Positions 10,425 to 17,897 of a stretch of DNA of 64,000 bases are shown here, piece after piece. The DNA is taken from assembly GCA_963931635.1 (NCBI GenBank), contig OZ007034.1:434001-498000 (forward strand), read 5' to 3'. Each line of letters opens with the position of its first letter. The stretch's first letter is position 1. Position numbers and translations under genes: made by a program. The notes beneath the pieces are model-generated. The model was given only the letters and a program-made list of their open reading frames with translations. It had not been told where the DNA came from and searched no databases. This DNA is from Caccoplasma sp905210875 (GTDB lineage Bacteria; Bacteroidota; Bacteroidia; Bacteroidales; UBA11471).

Positions 10425-10463
10425 AAAAAAAGAATGAGTTCCGTGAGGAATTCATTCTTTTTT
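10425..10463. terminator. bidirectional terminator after the portal gene
   Basis: Inverted repeat AAAAAAGAATGA..TTCC with GGAA..TCATTCTTTTTT, flanked by A-run and T-run, so it can serve both the portal gene and the convergent lipoprotein gene. Confidence 0.88.
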
Positions 10464-10468
10464 ACGTC

Positions 10469-10978
10469 TTACTCATTAGCCTCAACCATCTCAAAGAATC
10501 CGCTGATTTCTTGCTGATCAATAGCTTGTCGTACATTAAACCTTTTCACTTGGTCCTCATACCCTCGCTTAGTCACTTTTATCTCTATTTGCACGTCTCG
10601 TGAGTTTTCATAAGTCAACCCCAAAATATTGAACGAACGCGTCTCTTCATACGGCGTTGTAGTGAGGTAAAGTTCATTGGTATTCTTCACCACACTCGGT
10701 ATACTGGAAATCACTCTCCAAAATATACGAGCTCCACGCGGATCGCTGTCAAAAGCCCAACGTATGATTGTGCGTTCAAGTGCTGTTTGTCCGGGAGCAT
10801 CGCGACTTACCATATTTGAAGCTTCACCTGCAACAATAGTAGGATCGTTCCGATAAGTAGAATTAACTCGAACATTAACAGGTTCAACCTTGACTCCTTT
10901 ATAAAGAGATTTTACCGAGGAGGCACAAGCTCCGAACAAAAACAATGCAACAATTGAGAAAAATAATACACACTTCAT
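10469..10978 (-). CDS. small lipoprotein, paralogue of the next gene
   Basis: The 169-residue protein starts with a lipoprotein signal peptide with lipobox FGAC (cysteine about residue 18), so it is predicted to be membrane anchored. After a short linker it consists of one domain of about 120 residues (from YRNDPTIVAGEASNM to the end) that is almost identical to the C-terminal half of the neighbouring gene. I do not recognise the domain. The first 45 residues are unrelated to the neighbour, so the gene looks like a separate N-terminus joined to a copied domain. The coding sequence is more AT-rich than the core genes, which suggests transfer. Confidence 0.75.
   Translation of the reverse strand: MKCVLFFSIVALFLFGACASSVKSLYKGVKVEPVNVRVNSTYRNDPTIVAGEASNMVSRDAPGQTALERTIIRWAFDSDPRGARIFWRVISSIPSVVKNTNELYLTTTPYEETRSFNILGLTYENSRDVQIEIKVTKRGYEDQVKRFNVRQAIDQQEISGFFEMVEANE
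10503..10858. repeat. direct repeat copy 1 (356 bp, shared by two lipoprotein genes)
   Basis: This 356 bp stretch recurs at 11025-11380 in the same orientation with an offset of 522 bp. I count about four single-base differences, roughly 99 percent identity. The repeat ends inside both genes, so only the common C-terminal domain is shared. Confidence 0.92.
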
Positions 10979-10987
10979 AATCTATCT

Positions 10988-11785
10988 CTAATTATCTATT
11001 TTTTTCACTAACTCAAAAAAGCTACTGATTTCTTGCTGATCAATAGCTTGTCGTACATTAAACCTTTTCACTTGGTCCTCATACCCTCGCTTAGTCACTT
11101 TTATCTCTATTTGCACATCTCGTGAGTTTTCATAAGTCAACCCCAAAATATTGAACGAACGCGTCTCTTCATACGGCGTTGTAGTGAGGTAAAGTTCATT
11201 GGTATTCTTCACCACACTCGGTATATTGGAAATCACTCTCCAAAATATACGAGCTCCACGCGGATCGCTGTCAAAAGCCCAACGTATGATTGTGCGTTCA
11301 AGTGCTGTTTGTCCAGGAGCATCGCGACTTACCATATTCGAAGCTTCACCTGCAACAATAGTAGGATCGTTCCGATAAGTGGCATAATTAGCATATGAAG
11401 TCGGTTGCATATCCATAAAATAATACCGTGAATCGGGAACCATAATAGCACCGGTAGCCACATCTATCAGCATACCAGGAACCAAAAACCAAAACAAGTT
11501 CAAAAATGTAGTACCATTAAACTTTTTATTTATTTCAAAAGCAAAAGGTTCATACCCCTCAGCCTCAGCTATAACCTGTGTTGGCTTCAAATTCCTTTTT
11601 ACTTTAATTTGAGCTGGCAACATTATATCAGCATATCTCTCCCCATCCACAGTTAATGTGACCGGGACTTTAACATTTGGATCATTCAACACGACCTTCG
11701 ATTTTTTCCCATAAAACATCGTTGCACATGAAGTAAGAACAATTAGTGCCAACGACAACATGAAAATCCGTTTCATATTATTCAT
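10988..11785 (-). CDS. lipoprotein with a PEGA-like N-terminal region
   Basis: The 265-residue protein begins with a lipoprotein signal (LTSC). Residues of about 25-90 (VPVTLTVDGERYADIMLPAQ, then KPTQVIAEAEGYEPFAFEI) look like a PEGA-type surface domain, followed by a hydrophobic LNLFWFLVPGMLIDVATGAI stretch common in Bacteroidota lipoproteins of this kind. The C-terminal 120 residues are the domain shared with the downstream paralogue. ATG 11785 is chosen because a good promoter lies just upstream. Function unknown; a cell-envelope location is likely. The two genes are 9 bp apart and probably cotranscribed. Confidence 0.75.
   Translation of the reverse strand: MNNMKRIFMLSLALIVLTSCATMFYGKKSKVVLNDPNVKVPVTLTVDGERYADIMLPAQIKVKRNLKPTQVIAEAEGYEPFAFEINKKFNGTTFLNLFWFLVPGMLIDVATGAIMVPDSRYYFMDMQPTSYANYATYRNDPTIVAGEASNMVSRDAPGQTALERTIIRWAFDSDPRGARIFWRVISNIPSVVKNTNELYLTTTPYEETRSFNILGLTYENSRDVQIEIKVTKRGYEDQVKRFNVRQAIDQQEISSFFELVKKIDN
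11025..11380. repeat. direct repeat copy 2 (356 bp)
   Basis: Second copy of the repeat at 10503-10858. The near identity points to recent duplication or continuing gene conversion between the two lipoprotein genes. Confidence 0.92.
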
Positions 11786-11807
11786 AGTATTAAAATAATT
11801 ATTGCTG

Positions 11808-11837
11808 CAAAGATATATTATTAACAATGCGAACAAA
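11808..11837 (-). promoter_or_regulatory. promoter of the lipoprotein pair
   Basis: On the minus strand TTTG (11834-11837) and TATCTTTG (11808-11815) are separated by 18 bp, matching the usual Bacteroidota -33/-7 promoter. The start codon is about 22 bp downstream. Confidence 0.7.
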
Positions 11838-12616
11838 AATTTTTTAACAAAAATTTTATGATATACACTTTGTACTGGCTGACAAAAAAGGTTTGCTAAA
11901 CATTCAGCGATAGACTTCTACCATACGACTAACATTAAACCATCGTCACAAAGTAACAAATCCGAATAGCTCTAATGAGGTATTAGAGATGTAACAACTG
12001 CGCATACAAACGCCCTTTTCGACTTAATAGGCTGCACCCTGTTTCTATTTCTCAATCAAGAAAAACGACCGAAAGTGGCAGGGTGATTTCCCGCCACTTC
12101 TCTTTCCAAAAGGAAACCCGACCTCAGTCCAGCGAAATATTTTTCAATAATAAGCCGTTTTAAGTCTTATTATCACCATATTTCTGGCATACGGAATTTA
12201 CTTAGTATAATCAAAGGTGAAAATTCGTTTCCCAGCTTGCTCCTTCTTGCCTTTCACTATAAGTGTGTTTCTACAAATTACGAAGCTTATACCCCGATCA
12301 GCGTTGACAGACTGAAAAATTACCGCCCATTTCTACAATTACTGCATAACAGTCTATAAAAAGATGCACAAATTGGCCATTACATCGCAAAACAACTGGT
12401 CTCAGACGTGAGCAAGAATGAGAAAGTCACACAGAATTAGTTCAAAGACAAAAGATAATTGTGAAATCTTTTACTGCCAACAGCCGACTGTTCCCCGGCT
12501 AATCACCAATATCGAAATATCAGATTATTTAAAAGTAAAATATTCCTCATAACCGACAAGATGAAAATAACATTTCACGACAAACCGTTGAACCAGATTT
12601 TTCTGATATTCAAAAA
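11838..12616. other. AT-rich stretch of about 780 bp without an intact gene
   Basis: No convincing open frame spans this stretch and base composition is clearly more AT-rich than the flanks. A 44-codon remnant on the minus strand (12198-12332) is described separately. Otherwise I see no RNA gene, insertion sequence or clear regulatory structure. Confidence 0.6.
12198..12332 (-). pseudogene. possible 3' remnant of a decayed gene
   Basis: Reading leftward from about 12332 to a TAA at 12198-12200 gives a peptide that looks protein-like, with KGKKEQAGKRIFTFDYTK at its end. Upstream the frame is closed by stop codons (for example TAG at 12333-12335) and there is no start. I cannot assign a family. 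It may be the tail of a gene whose front has decayed, or chance. Confidence 0.2.
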
Positions 12617-12656
12617 AAGACATGAAAGGAGGGAAAAGTTCCCCCTTTCATGTCTT
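12617..12656 (-). terminator. terminator of the phosphatase-DUF4919 unit
   Basis: Inverted repeat AAGACATGAAAGG..CCTTTCATGTCTT, with an A-run to its left that is a U-run for minus-strand transcripts. It lies just beyond the stop of the DUF4919 gene. Confidence 0.82.
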
Positions 12657-12675
12657 ATTCCTTACCCATGACCGC

Positions 12676-13386
12676 TTACTCAGCGCCGAACTTATGCTGG
12701 TACTCTTCGAGAATACGGCTCACGTTGAAATAAAATCCACGGGCATTGCCTATGAGATCGTAAACCTGTATGTAATCGTAACAGGGCGGTCGGAACTCAT
12801 ACGACTCGGCAACAACTCCCAGCGTGTTGAGCAGGTCATAGGCATGCACCGGTTCGATAATATACCAGGCCGTTTCGGGTGTGCGACCGTCGCCGGTAGA
12901 CAAGATGGCATCGAGCAGATAGTGAATGCGTGTCTGCCAGAAAACCACTTCGGACTGATGGCCCAACAGATTGTGGACATAAGCCAACAAAGTCATGCGC
13001 CGCATGTCGAACGGATTATCGGCCAATACCTGCTCGGCATACCGTATCAGAGCCCGACACTCTTCCTCGCTGTAATCGCAACGGCGATACAAGGTGTCGA
13101 GCGACGTTTCATAAGAAGAGACCCGGTAAGGGTCGTAATCGTCCTGGAAAGAATAGCCCAGATAGAGATGCCGATAATCGTCAGGTGTCAAGGTTGTGTC
13201 GCGACTGAGATAACGCTCGATAAGTCGCGGGTAATAGTAGGGCGACTTACTGTCCTGCACGGCCTGCCTGATAGCTTCCATATCGGGACGCACAATCGCC
13301 ACCGTATCGCCATCGGCATGAGAACGGGCCCAAACACCGCTCACACAAGCCACCAGCAGACATATAATAAGTATCTTCTTTTTCAT
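12676..13386 (-). CDS. DUF4919 family secreted protein
   Basis: The 236-residue protein has a Sec signal peptide (hydrophobic about residues 4-20, then SGVWARS) and a helical body with LYLGYSFQDDYDPYR and ILSTGDGRTPETAWYII, features I associate with Bacteroidota DUF4919 proteins, which resemble TPR-type helical repeats. No catalytic motif is visible and the function is unknown. ATG 13386 gives the clean signal peptide; an upstream TTG start would add only five residues. It lies 11 bp after the phosphatase gene and is probably cotranscribed with it. Confidence 0.75.
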   Translation of the reverse strand: MKKKILIICLLVACVSGVWARSHADGDTVAIVRPDMEAIRQAVQDSKSPYYYPRLIERYLSRDTTLTPDDYRHLYLGYSFQDDYDPYRVSSYETSLDTLYRRCDYSEEECRALIRYAEQVLADNPFDMRRMTLLAYVHNLLGHQSEVVFWQTRIHYLLDAILSTGDGRTPETAWYIIEPVHAYDLLNTLGVVAESYEFRPPCYDYIQVYDLIGNARGFYFNVSRILEEYQHKFGAE

Positions 13387-13397
13387 ATACAAAAAAT

Positions 13398-13913
13398 TCA
13401 AAAACCGGGGCGGCCCTTCACATCGGCCTCGATGAGATGGTCCAACAAGCCGTCGCAGGCATCTTCGAGCAGATCGAGCACCAGTTCGAAACCGTCGGCC
13501 CCACTGTAATAGGGATCGGGCACATGGTCGTGGGCATAGCGGCGGGAATAGTCTGTCATGCGGTGAATCTTCGTCCAGGCATCAGCATCGGGCGCCAGGC
13601 GGCGCAGATTCTCGATGTTCATGTCGTCCATACCGATGATAAGGTCGAAACGGTCGAAATCGTCGGTCGTAATGGGGCGCGAGCGATGTTCGAGACGATA
13701 GCCCCGGCGGGCGGCATGAGCCCGCATACGGGGGTCGGGCAAATCGCCTGCGTGACCGCCATAAGTACCGGCCGAGTCGATGTCGAAAACCGACGACAGA
13801 CCGCGCTCCTTCACCTTTTGTCGCATGATGCCCTCAGCAGCCGGCGAACGGCAGATGTTGCCGAGGCAGACAAACAATATGCGACTGGGACGGGAGGGGG
13901 CAGGTGTGGTCAT
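13398..13913 (-). CDS. low-molecular-weight protein tyrosine phosphatase
   Basis: The enzyme removes phosphate from tyrosine residues. The 171-residue protein has the P-loop CLGNICRSP (C-x5-R-S, about residues 18-26) and the general-acid loop DPYYSG near residue 126, so both catalytic parts are present. ATG 13913 is preferred to an upstream TTG, which would start inside the promoter. No tyrosine kinase or capsule genes are adjacent, so a substrate cannot be inferred from context. Confidence 0.92.
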   Translation of the reverse strand: MTTPAPSRPSRILFVCLGNICRSPAAEGIMRQKVKERGLSSVFDIDSAGTYGGHAGDLPDPRMRAHAARRGYRLEHRSRPITTDDFDRFDLIIGMDDMNIENLRRLAPDADAWTKIHRMTDYSRRYAHDHVPDPYYSGADGFELVLDLLEDACDGLLDHLIEADVKGRPGF

Positions 13914-13943
13914 ATCGGAATGTAGATTTGTTTCAACGGGGGA

Positions 13944-13971
13944 CAAAGATACGCTTTTTCAACCCGTCAAA
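13944..13971 (-). promoter_or_regulatory. promoter of the phosphatase gene
   Basis: Minus strand TATCTTTG (13944-13951) is a perfect -7 element, with TTTG at 13968-13971 as a -33 candidate at 16 bp. Confidence 0.6.
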
Positions 13972-14076
13972 CCAATTATTTTCTATAACAAAGGGATTAA
14001 AAAAAATCAAAATGCCATTTTCAGCAGGAGAAACGACACGAAATGTTATACCGGCTACGGTCTTCGCATGAAAAGC

Positions 14077-14111
14077 AAAACAGGGTACCGGTTATGCCGA
14101 TACCCTGTTTT
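14077..14111 (-). terminator. terminator of rplU-rpmA
   Basis: Perfect 11 bp inverted repeat AAAACAGGGTA and TACCCTGTTTT around a 13-base loop. Minus-strand transcripts run into T-rich sequence after it. Confidence 0.85.
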
Positions 14112-14167
14112 CTTACTTGTCTATGTTCCTTACTTGCAACGGCAAGCGTCGCCTCTGAGGAATAATC

Positions 14168-14425
14168 TTAGTTTTGGGGTTCAACCGAAACGTAGGAACG
14201 GTTGTCTTGTTTCTTACGGAATACAACAACACCGTCGATGAGGGCAAACAAGGTGTGGTCTTTGCCCATACCTACGTTTACTCCGGGGTGGTGTACCGTA
14301 CCTCTCTGACGCACGAGGATATTTCCAGCTTTCGCTACTTGTCCGCCAAAGACTTTCACACCTAATCTTTTACTTTCTGATTCGCGGCCGTTCTTTGAAC
14401 TACCGACACCTTTCTTGTGTGCCAT
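14168..14425 (-). CDS. rpmA: 50S ribosomal protein L27
   Basis: An 85-residue L27 of the large subunit, contacting the peptidyl transferase centre. It begins MAHKKGVGSSKNGRESESKR and continues with LGVKVFGGQ and the basic GNILVRQRGT block, all typical of the family. It lies 22 bp after rplU, the usual order. The N-terminus begins directly with AHKKG, without the cleaved extension found in Firmicutes. Confidence 0.98.
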   Translation of the reverse strand: MAHKKGVGSSKNGRESESKRLGVKVFGGQVAKAGNILVRQRGTVHHPGVNVGMGKDHTLFALIDGVVVFRKKQDNRSYVSVEPQN

Positions 14426-14447
14426 TTTCTTCTCGTTTAATCAGTGG

Positions 14448-14759
14448 TTAAGCAACAATATCTTTAATTAACACTTCGGTAAAGCATTGACGGTGACCGT
14501 TGCGTTTGCGGTATCCTTTTCTTCTTTTCTTCTTGAAGACGATGATACGTTCGCCTTTAAGATGTGAGAGAACTTCGCAAACGACTTTTGCACCTTCTAC
14601 GGTGGGAGCGCCTACTTTTACGGCTCCGTCGTTGTCGACCAACAATACTTTGTCAAACTCAACAGCAGCACCCTGCTCTGCGTCCAGACGGTGAACATAG
14701 AGTCTCTTGCCGGCTTCGGCCTTGAACTGCTGTCCTTGGATTTCTACAATTACGTACAT
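14448..14759 (-). CDS. rplU: 50S ribosomal protein L21
   Basis: A 103-residue L21, a 23S rRNA-binding protein. It opens with MYVIVEIQGQQFKAEAGKRL, has the central DAEQGAAVEFDKVLLVD block and the basic KKKRRKGYRKRNGHRQ tail. The operon with rpmA has its own promoter at 14852-14883, and the terminase gene lies upstream in the same direction. Confidence 0.98.
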   Translation of the reverse strand: MYVIVEIQGQQFKAEAGKRLYVHRLDAEQGAAVEFDKVLLVDNDGAVKVGAPTVEGAKVVCEVLSHLKGERIIVFKKKRRKGYRKRNGHRQCFTEVLIKDIVA

Positions 14760-14851
14760 CTGTTTTTTAAATAATTACAGGTTACCTCCGCCGGGTGGCC
14801 GTCCGCTTTCTTATGGACTGCTCTTATGAACCCGTTACGGAATAAGAGCCG

Positions 14852-14883
14852 CAAATTTACGCACTTATTTCCAATAACCCAAA
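14852..14883 (-). promoter_or_regulatory. promoter of rplU-rpmA
   Basis: Minus strand TTTG (14880-14883), 20 bp spacer, TAAATTTG (14852-14859), a normal Bacteroidota promoter. A GC-rich leader of about 90 bp follows before rplU. Confidence 0.7.
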
Positions 14884-14911
14884 TTTTTTATCGATGTTTT
14901 TTATTTTTTCT

Positions 14912-16921
14912 CTACATACTGGCCTCACTAAGAGGCATCGACGAGTGGCGACGGGTGCGGCGCACGTGGTCGACGAGAACGGGCAACGGCTCGGAATAAC
15001 AGATATAGGTACCGATACAACGGGTAATGAGAATATCGTCGTGATGACCGTCCATGGCACCGAAACTGCCGTTGGGCTTGCGCTCGAAGACATCGTGTTC
15101 GTAGCAGGCCAGCAGGTCGCGCTCGACATAGCCGCTCTCGCGCAGCATCTGTATCTGGTGGTTGATAATGAGCGTCTTGGTCGAACGGTTCATGTGAAAG
15201 CCCCATCGCGACGGTGCCGATGAGCGTATCGTCTCGGAAGAGGCCCGCGCATAGAGATGCGAGTAGGCGTCGGAAAGGGTATCGAGTATATACTCAGTGT
15301 GCTCTCCGTCGGTGTGCTCGGTTTCAAGCGTATTGCTCTCGATAACGAGCAGAGCCTCTTGGTAAAACGCGGCTATCTGGGCCGCTTTCCAGGCCAGAAG
15401 GTCGTGATCGATGTGTCCGCGCCACTGGGCAACAACCTCGGGCACACCGCCATACATCTGCCAGTAACGGTCGAAGACGACAATCACCGAGTAGTCGGCC
15501 GAGACCGACCGGCCACCGATGTCGACCACCACGATGTAACGGCCGCTCACCCTGACCGCGTCGTCGGGCAACGCCCACACCTGCAACTTGCCGGCCGGCT
15601 CATCGACAAAGCGCAGCTCTTGGAGCGATTCCCGGCCGAAAGCCTTCTGACCATACACCTCTCCCACCCGGTCGGGCGGGCGGCAATTCTCGCGCAGCCG
15701 CTGTACCTGACGTATGTCAAAGACCCGTTCGCCACTGTGGTTAAAGGCTTCGACATCGTCGGAGGGATACTCTGCCATCATATCGGCATGGTCGGCATAT
15801 TCCTTGCGTTTCTGCCGGTACCAGGCTATTGCTTCGAGGGTAGCCCCCCGATGCCACAAAGTGGTCTCGTAATCGTCGAGCGAAGCGGCAAAGGCGGCAG
15901 GGTCATCGACCGGCAGAGCATACATCTCGATGTCGTACCACGGGACGAACAGAAACTCTTTGTCGCTCTCTCCGCGCTTGGCCCGCTCACACTCCTGGTG
16001 AAAGTAGTTTCCCGTACCATTGGCGGTACTCTCCATCACGATGAGCGAATCGGGCAGCAACGCCACCGACCCGCACACGGCACGCACCAGCGACTCGGGC
16101 GAACGCTGTCGCGTACGCGGCCAGAAAGCCACCTCTGATAGGTGTGCCATGACAGCGTCGGAACCGCGCACCGACTCGGGCGTCTCGGCCGACGACACGG
16201 TAACCCGACTTCCCGACCCTTCGATGACCGAAGTATTGCCGGTTCGCTCGTACGGGCGGAACCGCGGTGCCACACCATCGGGCATGAGCCAGGCCGGATA
16301 ATTGTCGAGCAACTTAGTGTACATTCCTTTTATGTGGGCCGCCGCATCTTTGAGGTGGGCACATATTACACTGTGCCAGTTCTTGCGATGTACCAGCTGT
16401 ATCCATGCCATATAGAGTTGCACGAGCGTGGAGCCGCCCCACTGGCGGGCTTTCAGCAGAATCAGACGCACGGGCTTGCGGGCACGCCGCTGCGATTCGA
16501 GGCGCACCAGCAGCTTGCGCTGCGGACGGTTGAGACGGAAGGGCACATCGCCGTCGCCCATCTTGTCTTTGATACGGACAAACATCACGGCCCAGAACTC
16601 AAAGTCGTACCGTATGCGCACCTTTACCCAGCGGCGCCATACCTCCTCTTTCCAATGCGTACAGGGCGGCCGGCCCAACTCTTTTTCGATAAAGGAGGCG
16701 AGAGAACCGCAACGGCGCAATTCCTGCACGAGCTCCACCTCGTCGAGCATCTCTCGCGGAATATACTGCAAGGGTATTGGGGCGTCGGGCAGATGCAGGA
16801 CGACCCGCTCACCCACGGCGGCCCCTTCACCCGTCTCGGGGTGGTATGGAGCCGACCGTTGACGATTACGACGGTCGTTCTCGGCCAGTATTGCTTTTAT
16901 CTCCTCCTCGGTTGCGTTCAT
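14912..16921 (-). CDS. large terminase subunit (phage DNA-packaging motor)
   Basis: TerL pumps DNA into the capsid and cuts it. In this 669-residue protein the ATPase half has Walker A LKARQWGGST (about residues 156-165), a Walker B-like AHLSEVAFW (259-267) and the coupling motif MESTANG (296-302). The nuclease half keeps its acidic residues in VVVDIGG (D467), VIESN (E528) and HHDDIL (D628/D629). Both activities therefore look intact. ATG 16921 is preferred to a TTG at 16978, because a virion-type promoter (16934-16982) lies between them. It sits between core genes (rplU-rpmA) and virion block B, with no integrase nearby. Confidence 0.93.
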   Translation of the reverse strand: MNATEEEIKAILAENDRRNRQRSAPYHPETGEGAAVGERVVLHLPDAPIPLQYIPREMLDEVELVQELRRCGSLASFIEKELGRPPCTHWKEEVWRRWVKVRIRYDFEFWAVMFVRIKDKMGDGDVPFRLNRPQRKLLVRLESQRRARKPVRLILLKARQWGGSTLVQLYMAWIQLVHRKNWHSVICAHLKDAAAHIKGMYTKLLDNYPAWLMPDGVAPRFRPYERTGNTSVIEGSGSRVTVSSAETPESVRGSDAVMAHLSEVAFWPRTRQRSPESLVRAVCGSVALLPDSLIVMESTANGTGNYFHQECERAKRGESDKEFLFVPWYDIEMYALPVDDPAAFAASLDDYETTLWHRGATLEAIAWYRQKRKEYADHADMMAEYPSDDVEAFNHSGERVFDIRQVQRLRENCRPPDRVGEVYGQKAFGRESLQELRFVDEPAGKLQVWALPDDAVRVSGRYIVVVDIGGRSVSADYSVIVVFDRYWQMYGGVPEVVAQWRGHIDHDLLAWKAAQIAAFYQEALLVIESNTLETEHTDGEHTEYILDTLSDAYSHLYARASSETIRSSAPSRWGFHMNRSTKTLIINHQIQMLRESGYVERDLLACYEHDVFERKPNGSFGAMDGHHDDILITRCIGTYICYSEPLPVLVDHVRRTRRHSSMPLSEASM

Positions 16922-16933
16922 CTTTTTTTCAGG

Positions 16934-16982
16934 CAAAGATGCACGAGAAGAGGCGGCAAACAGTGCGTTTTTTATCAAATCG
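16934..16982 (-). promoter_or_regulatory. virion-type promoter for the terminase gene
   Basis: Minus strand CGATTTGATAAA (16971-16982), 29 bp, then CATCTTTG (16934-16941), one base from TAnnTTTG. The 12-mer and spacing are identical to those of the tail hub gene. It abuts the stop codon of the upstream small gene and would give a very short leader before the ATG at 16921. Confidence 0.6.
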
Positions 16983-17234
16983 TCAACGCAGAGCCGCCAG
17001 GCGGTCGAGCGTGTCGGATATCACCGAGAGCGTGTCGCTGCCCTCACCGACCGCCGCCACGCGGCCCTGCTTTTCGAGAATCTCGATGCACTTCAACAGA
17101 TTTACCTCACTGGTACATTCGGGAATCAACTCTTTCAGTCGGTTGTAACAGAGTTCGAGCATCTCTTCCCGACGGTCTGTCGGGTTATGTGCCGGAGAGA
17201 CTTCCGGGGAATTTACAGATTGATTTTTCTTCAT
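16983..17234 (-). CDS. small protein upstream of terminase, possible small terminase subunit
   Basis: An 83-residue, mostly helical protein (MLELCYNRLKELIPECTSEV, LLKCIEILEKQG). Its position directly upstream of the large terminase is where a DNA-recognition small terminase is normally encoded, and its stop lies 61 bp before the chosen terminase ATG. It is shorter than typical small terminases and I see no clear helix-turn-helix, so a reduced or atypical subunit, or another packaging factor, is possible. The role is inferred from position only. Confidence 0.5.
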   Translation of the reverse strand: MKKNQSVNSPEVSPAHNPTDRREEMLELCYNRLKELIPECTSEVNLLKCIEILEKQGRVAAVGEGSDTLSVISDTLDRLAALR

Positions 17235-17242
17235 GATTTCTA

Positions 17243-17291
17243 CGATTTTATAAATATCACATCGAACGGCAAATTTACAGGGTGATATTTG
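17243..17291 (+). promoter_or_regulatory. virion-type promoter for the internal virion protein genes
   Basis: CGATTTTATAAA (17243-17254) matches the terminase element at 11 of 12 bases and is followed after 29 bp by GATATTTG (17284-17291). The bases after the element, TATCACA, are shared with the promoter of the capsid block at 58721. No -33 box is visible. Confidence 0.65.
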
Positions 17292-17304
17292 CGACGTGAT
17301 GTGA
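17252..17304. promoter_or_regulatory. inverted repeats in the divergent control region of virion block B
   Basis: AAATATCAC (17252-17260) and GTGATATTT (17282-17290) form a 9 bp inverted repeat, and TCACATC (17257-17263) pairs with GATGTGA (17298-17304). They surround or overlap both -7 elements of this divergent region, as an operator might. Confidence 0.45.
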
Positions 17305-17319
17305 TTCTTTACAAAAAAC
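17270..17319 (-). promoter_or_regulatory. promoter of the possible small terminase gene (weaker virion-type)
   Basis: Minus strand TAAATTTG (17270-17277) is a perfect -7 element. TTTG at 17312-17315 sits 34 bp upstream of it, the same register as in the other virion promoters, although the rest of the 12-mer (TTTTTTGTAAAG) is degenerate. Confidence 0.45.
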
Positions 17320-17348
17320 AGTATTAACTCAAAAAAAGTAGACAGATT

Positions 17349-17879
17349 ATGATAGTCAATTTACTCAGCGGCATTATCCGCAATGCCCGAAACCGTCGCG
17401 CGGCAGAGAAGGCCCAGACTCAGGCCTTGAACACCATCAACGCCCAGCAGTCGCAACTCGACAACATGTTCAACAGCGAATACTACGGCGACTACATGAA
17501 CCGCTCCGACGTGCAATCGATGCTGCGCAGCATGCAAGACCAGATGCGACAACAAAACGCCCAGAGTTACAGCATGGCTGCCATGACGGGTGCAACACCG
17601 GAAGCCATGGCTGCCCAACTGAGCAACAACGCAGCTCTCATGGGCAACACATACAGCCAGATAGGCGCCAACATGTCAAACTGGAAAAATAATGTGCTCA
17701 ACAACTACATCAACAACTCCATGGCTCTCAGCAACCAGAAGTACAACTTGTGGAACCAGCAAGCCTCCGACTTCAGAAACGCTGCCCATCAGTCGATGAC
17801 CCAGGCTCTCGACAACTACACGCAAATCTATTCGTCTCTTATCGGAGGTGCCGGCAACGTGTTGAGCAACATACTCTAA
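17349..17879 (+). CDS. probable internal virion / DNA-ejection protein (T7 gp14-like style)
   Basis: The 176-residue protein is rich in Asn, Gln, Met and Ala. It opens with a short hydrophobic stretch (MIVNLLSGII) followed by a basic block (RNARNRRAAEKAQ) and long amphipathic helices (NTINAQQSQLDNMFN, MAAMTGATPEAMAAQLSNN). This composition is typical of the small internal virion proteins that short-tailed phages eject with their DNA, such as T7 gp14. The gene heads a tight cluster with the next two (gaps of 18 and 10 bp) and is divergent from the terminase genes. The family call is by pattern, not alignment. Confidence 0.62.
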   Translation: MIVNLLSGIIRNARNRRAAEKAQTQALNTINAQQSQLDNMFNSEYYGDYMNRSDVQSMLRSMQDQMRQQNAQSYSMAAMTGATPEAMAAQLSNNAALMGNTYSQIGANMSNWKNNVLNNYINNSMALSNQKYNLWNQQASDFRNAAHQSMTQALDNYTQIYSSLIGGAGNVLSNIL

Positions 17880-17897
17880 TTTATGGGAGGAAGTGAT

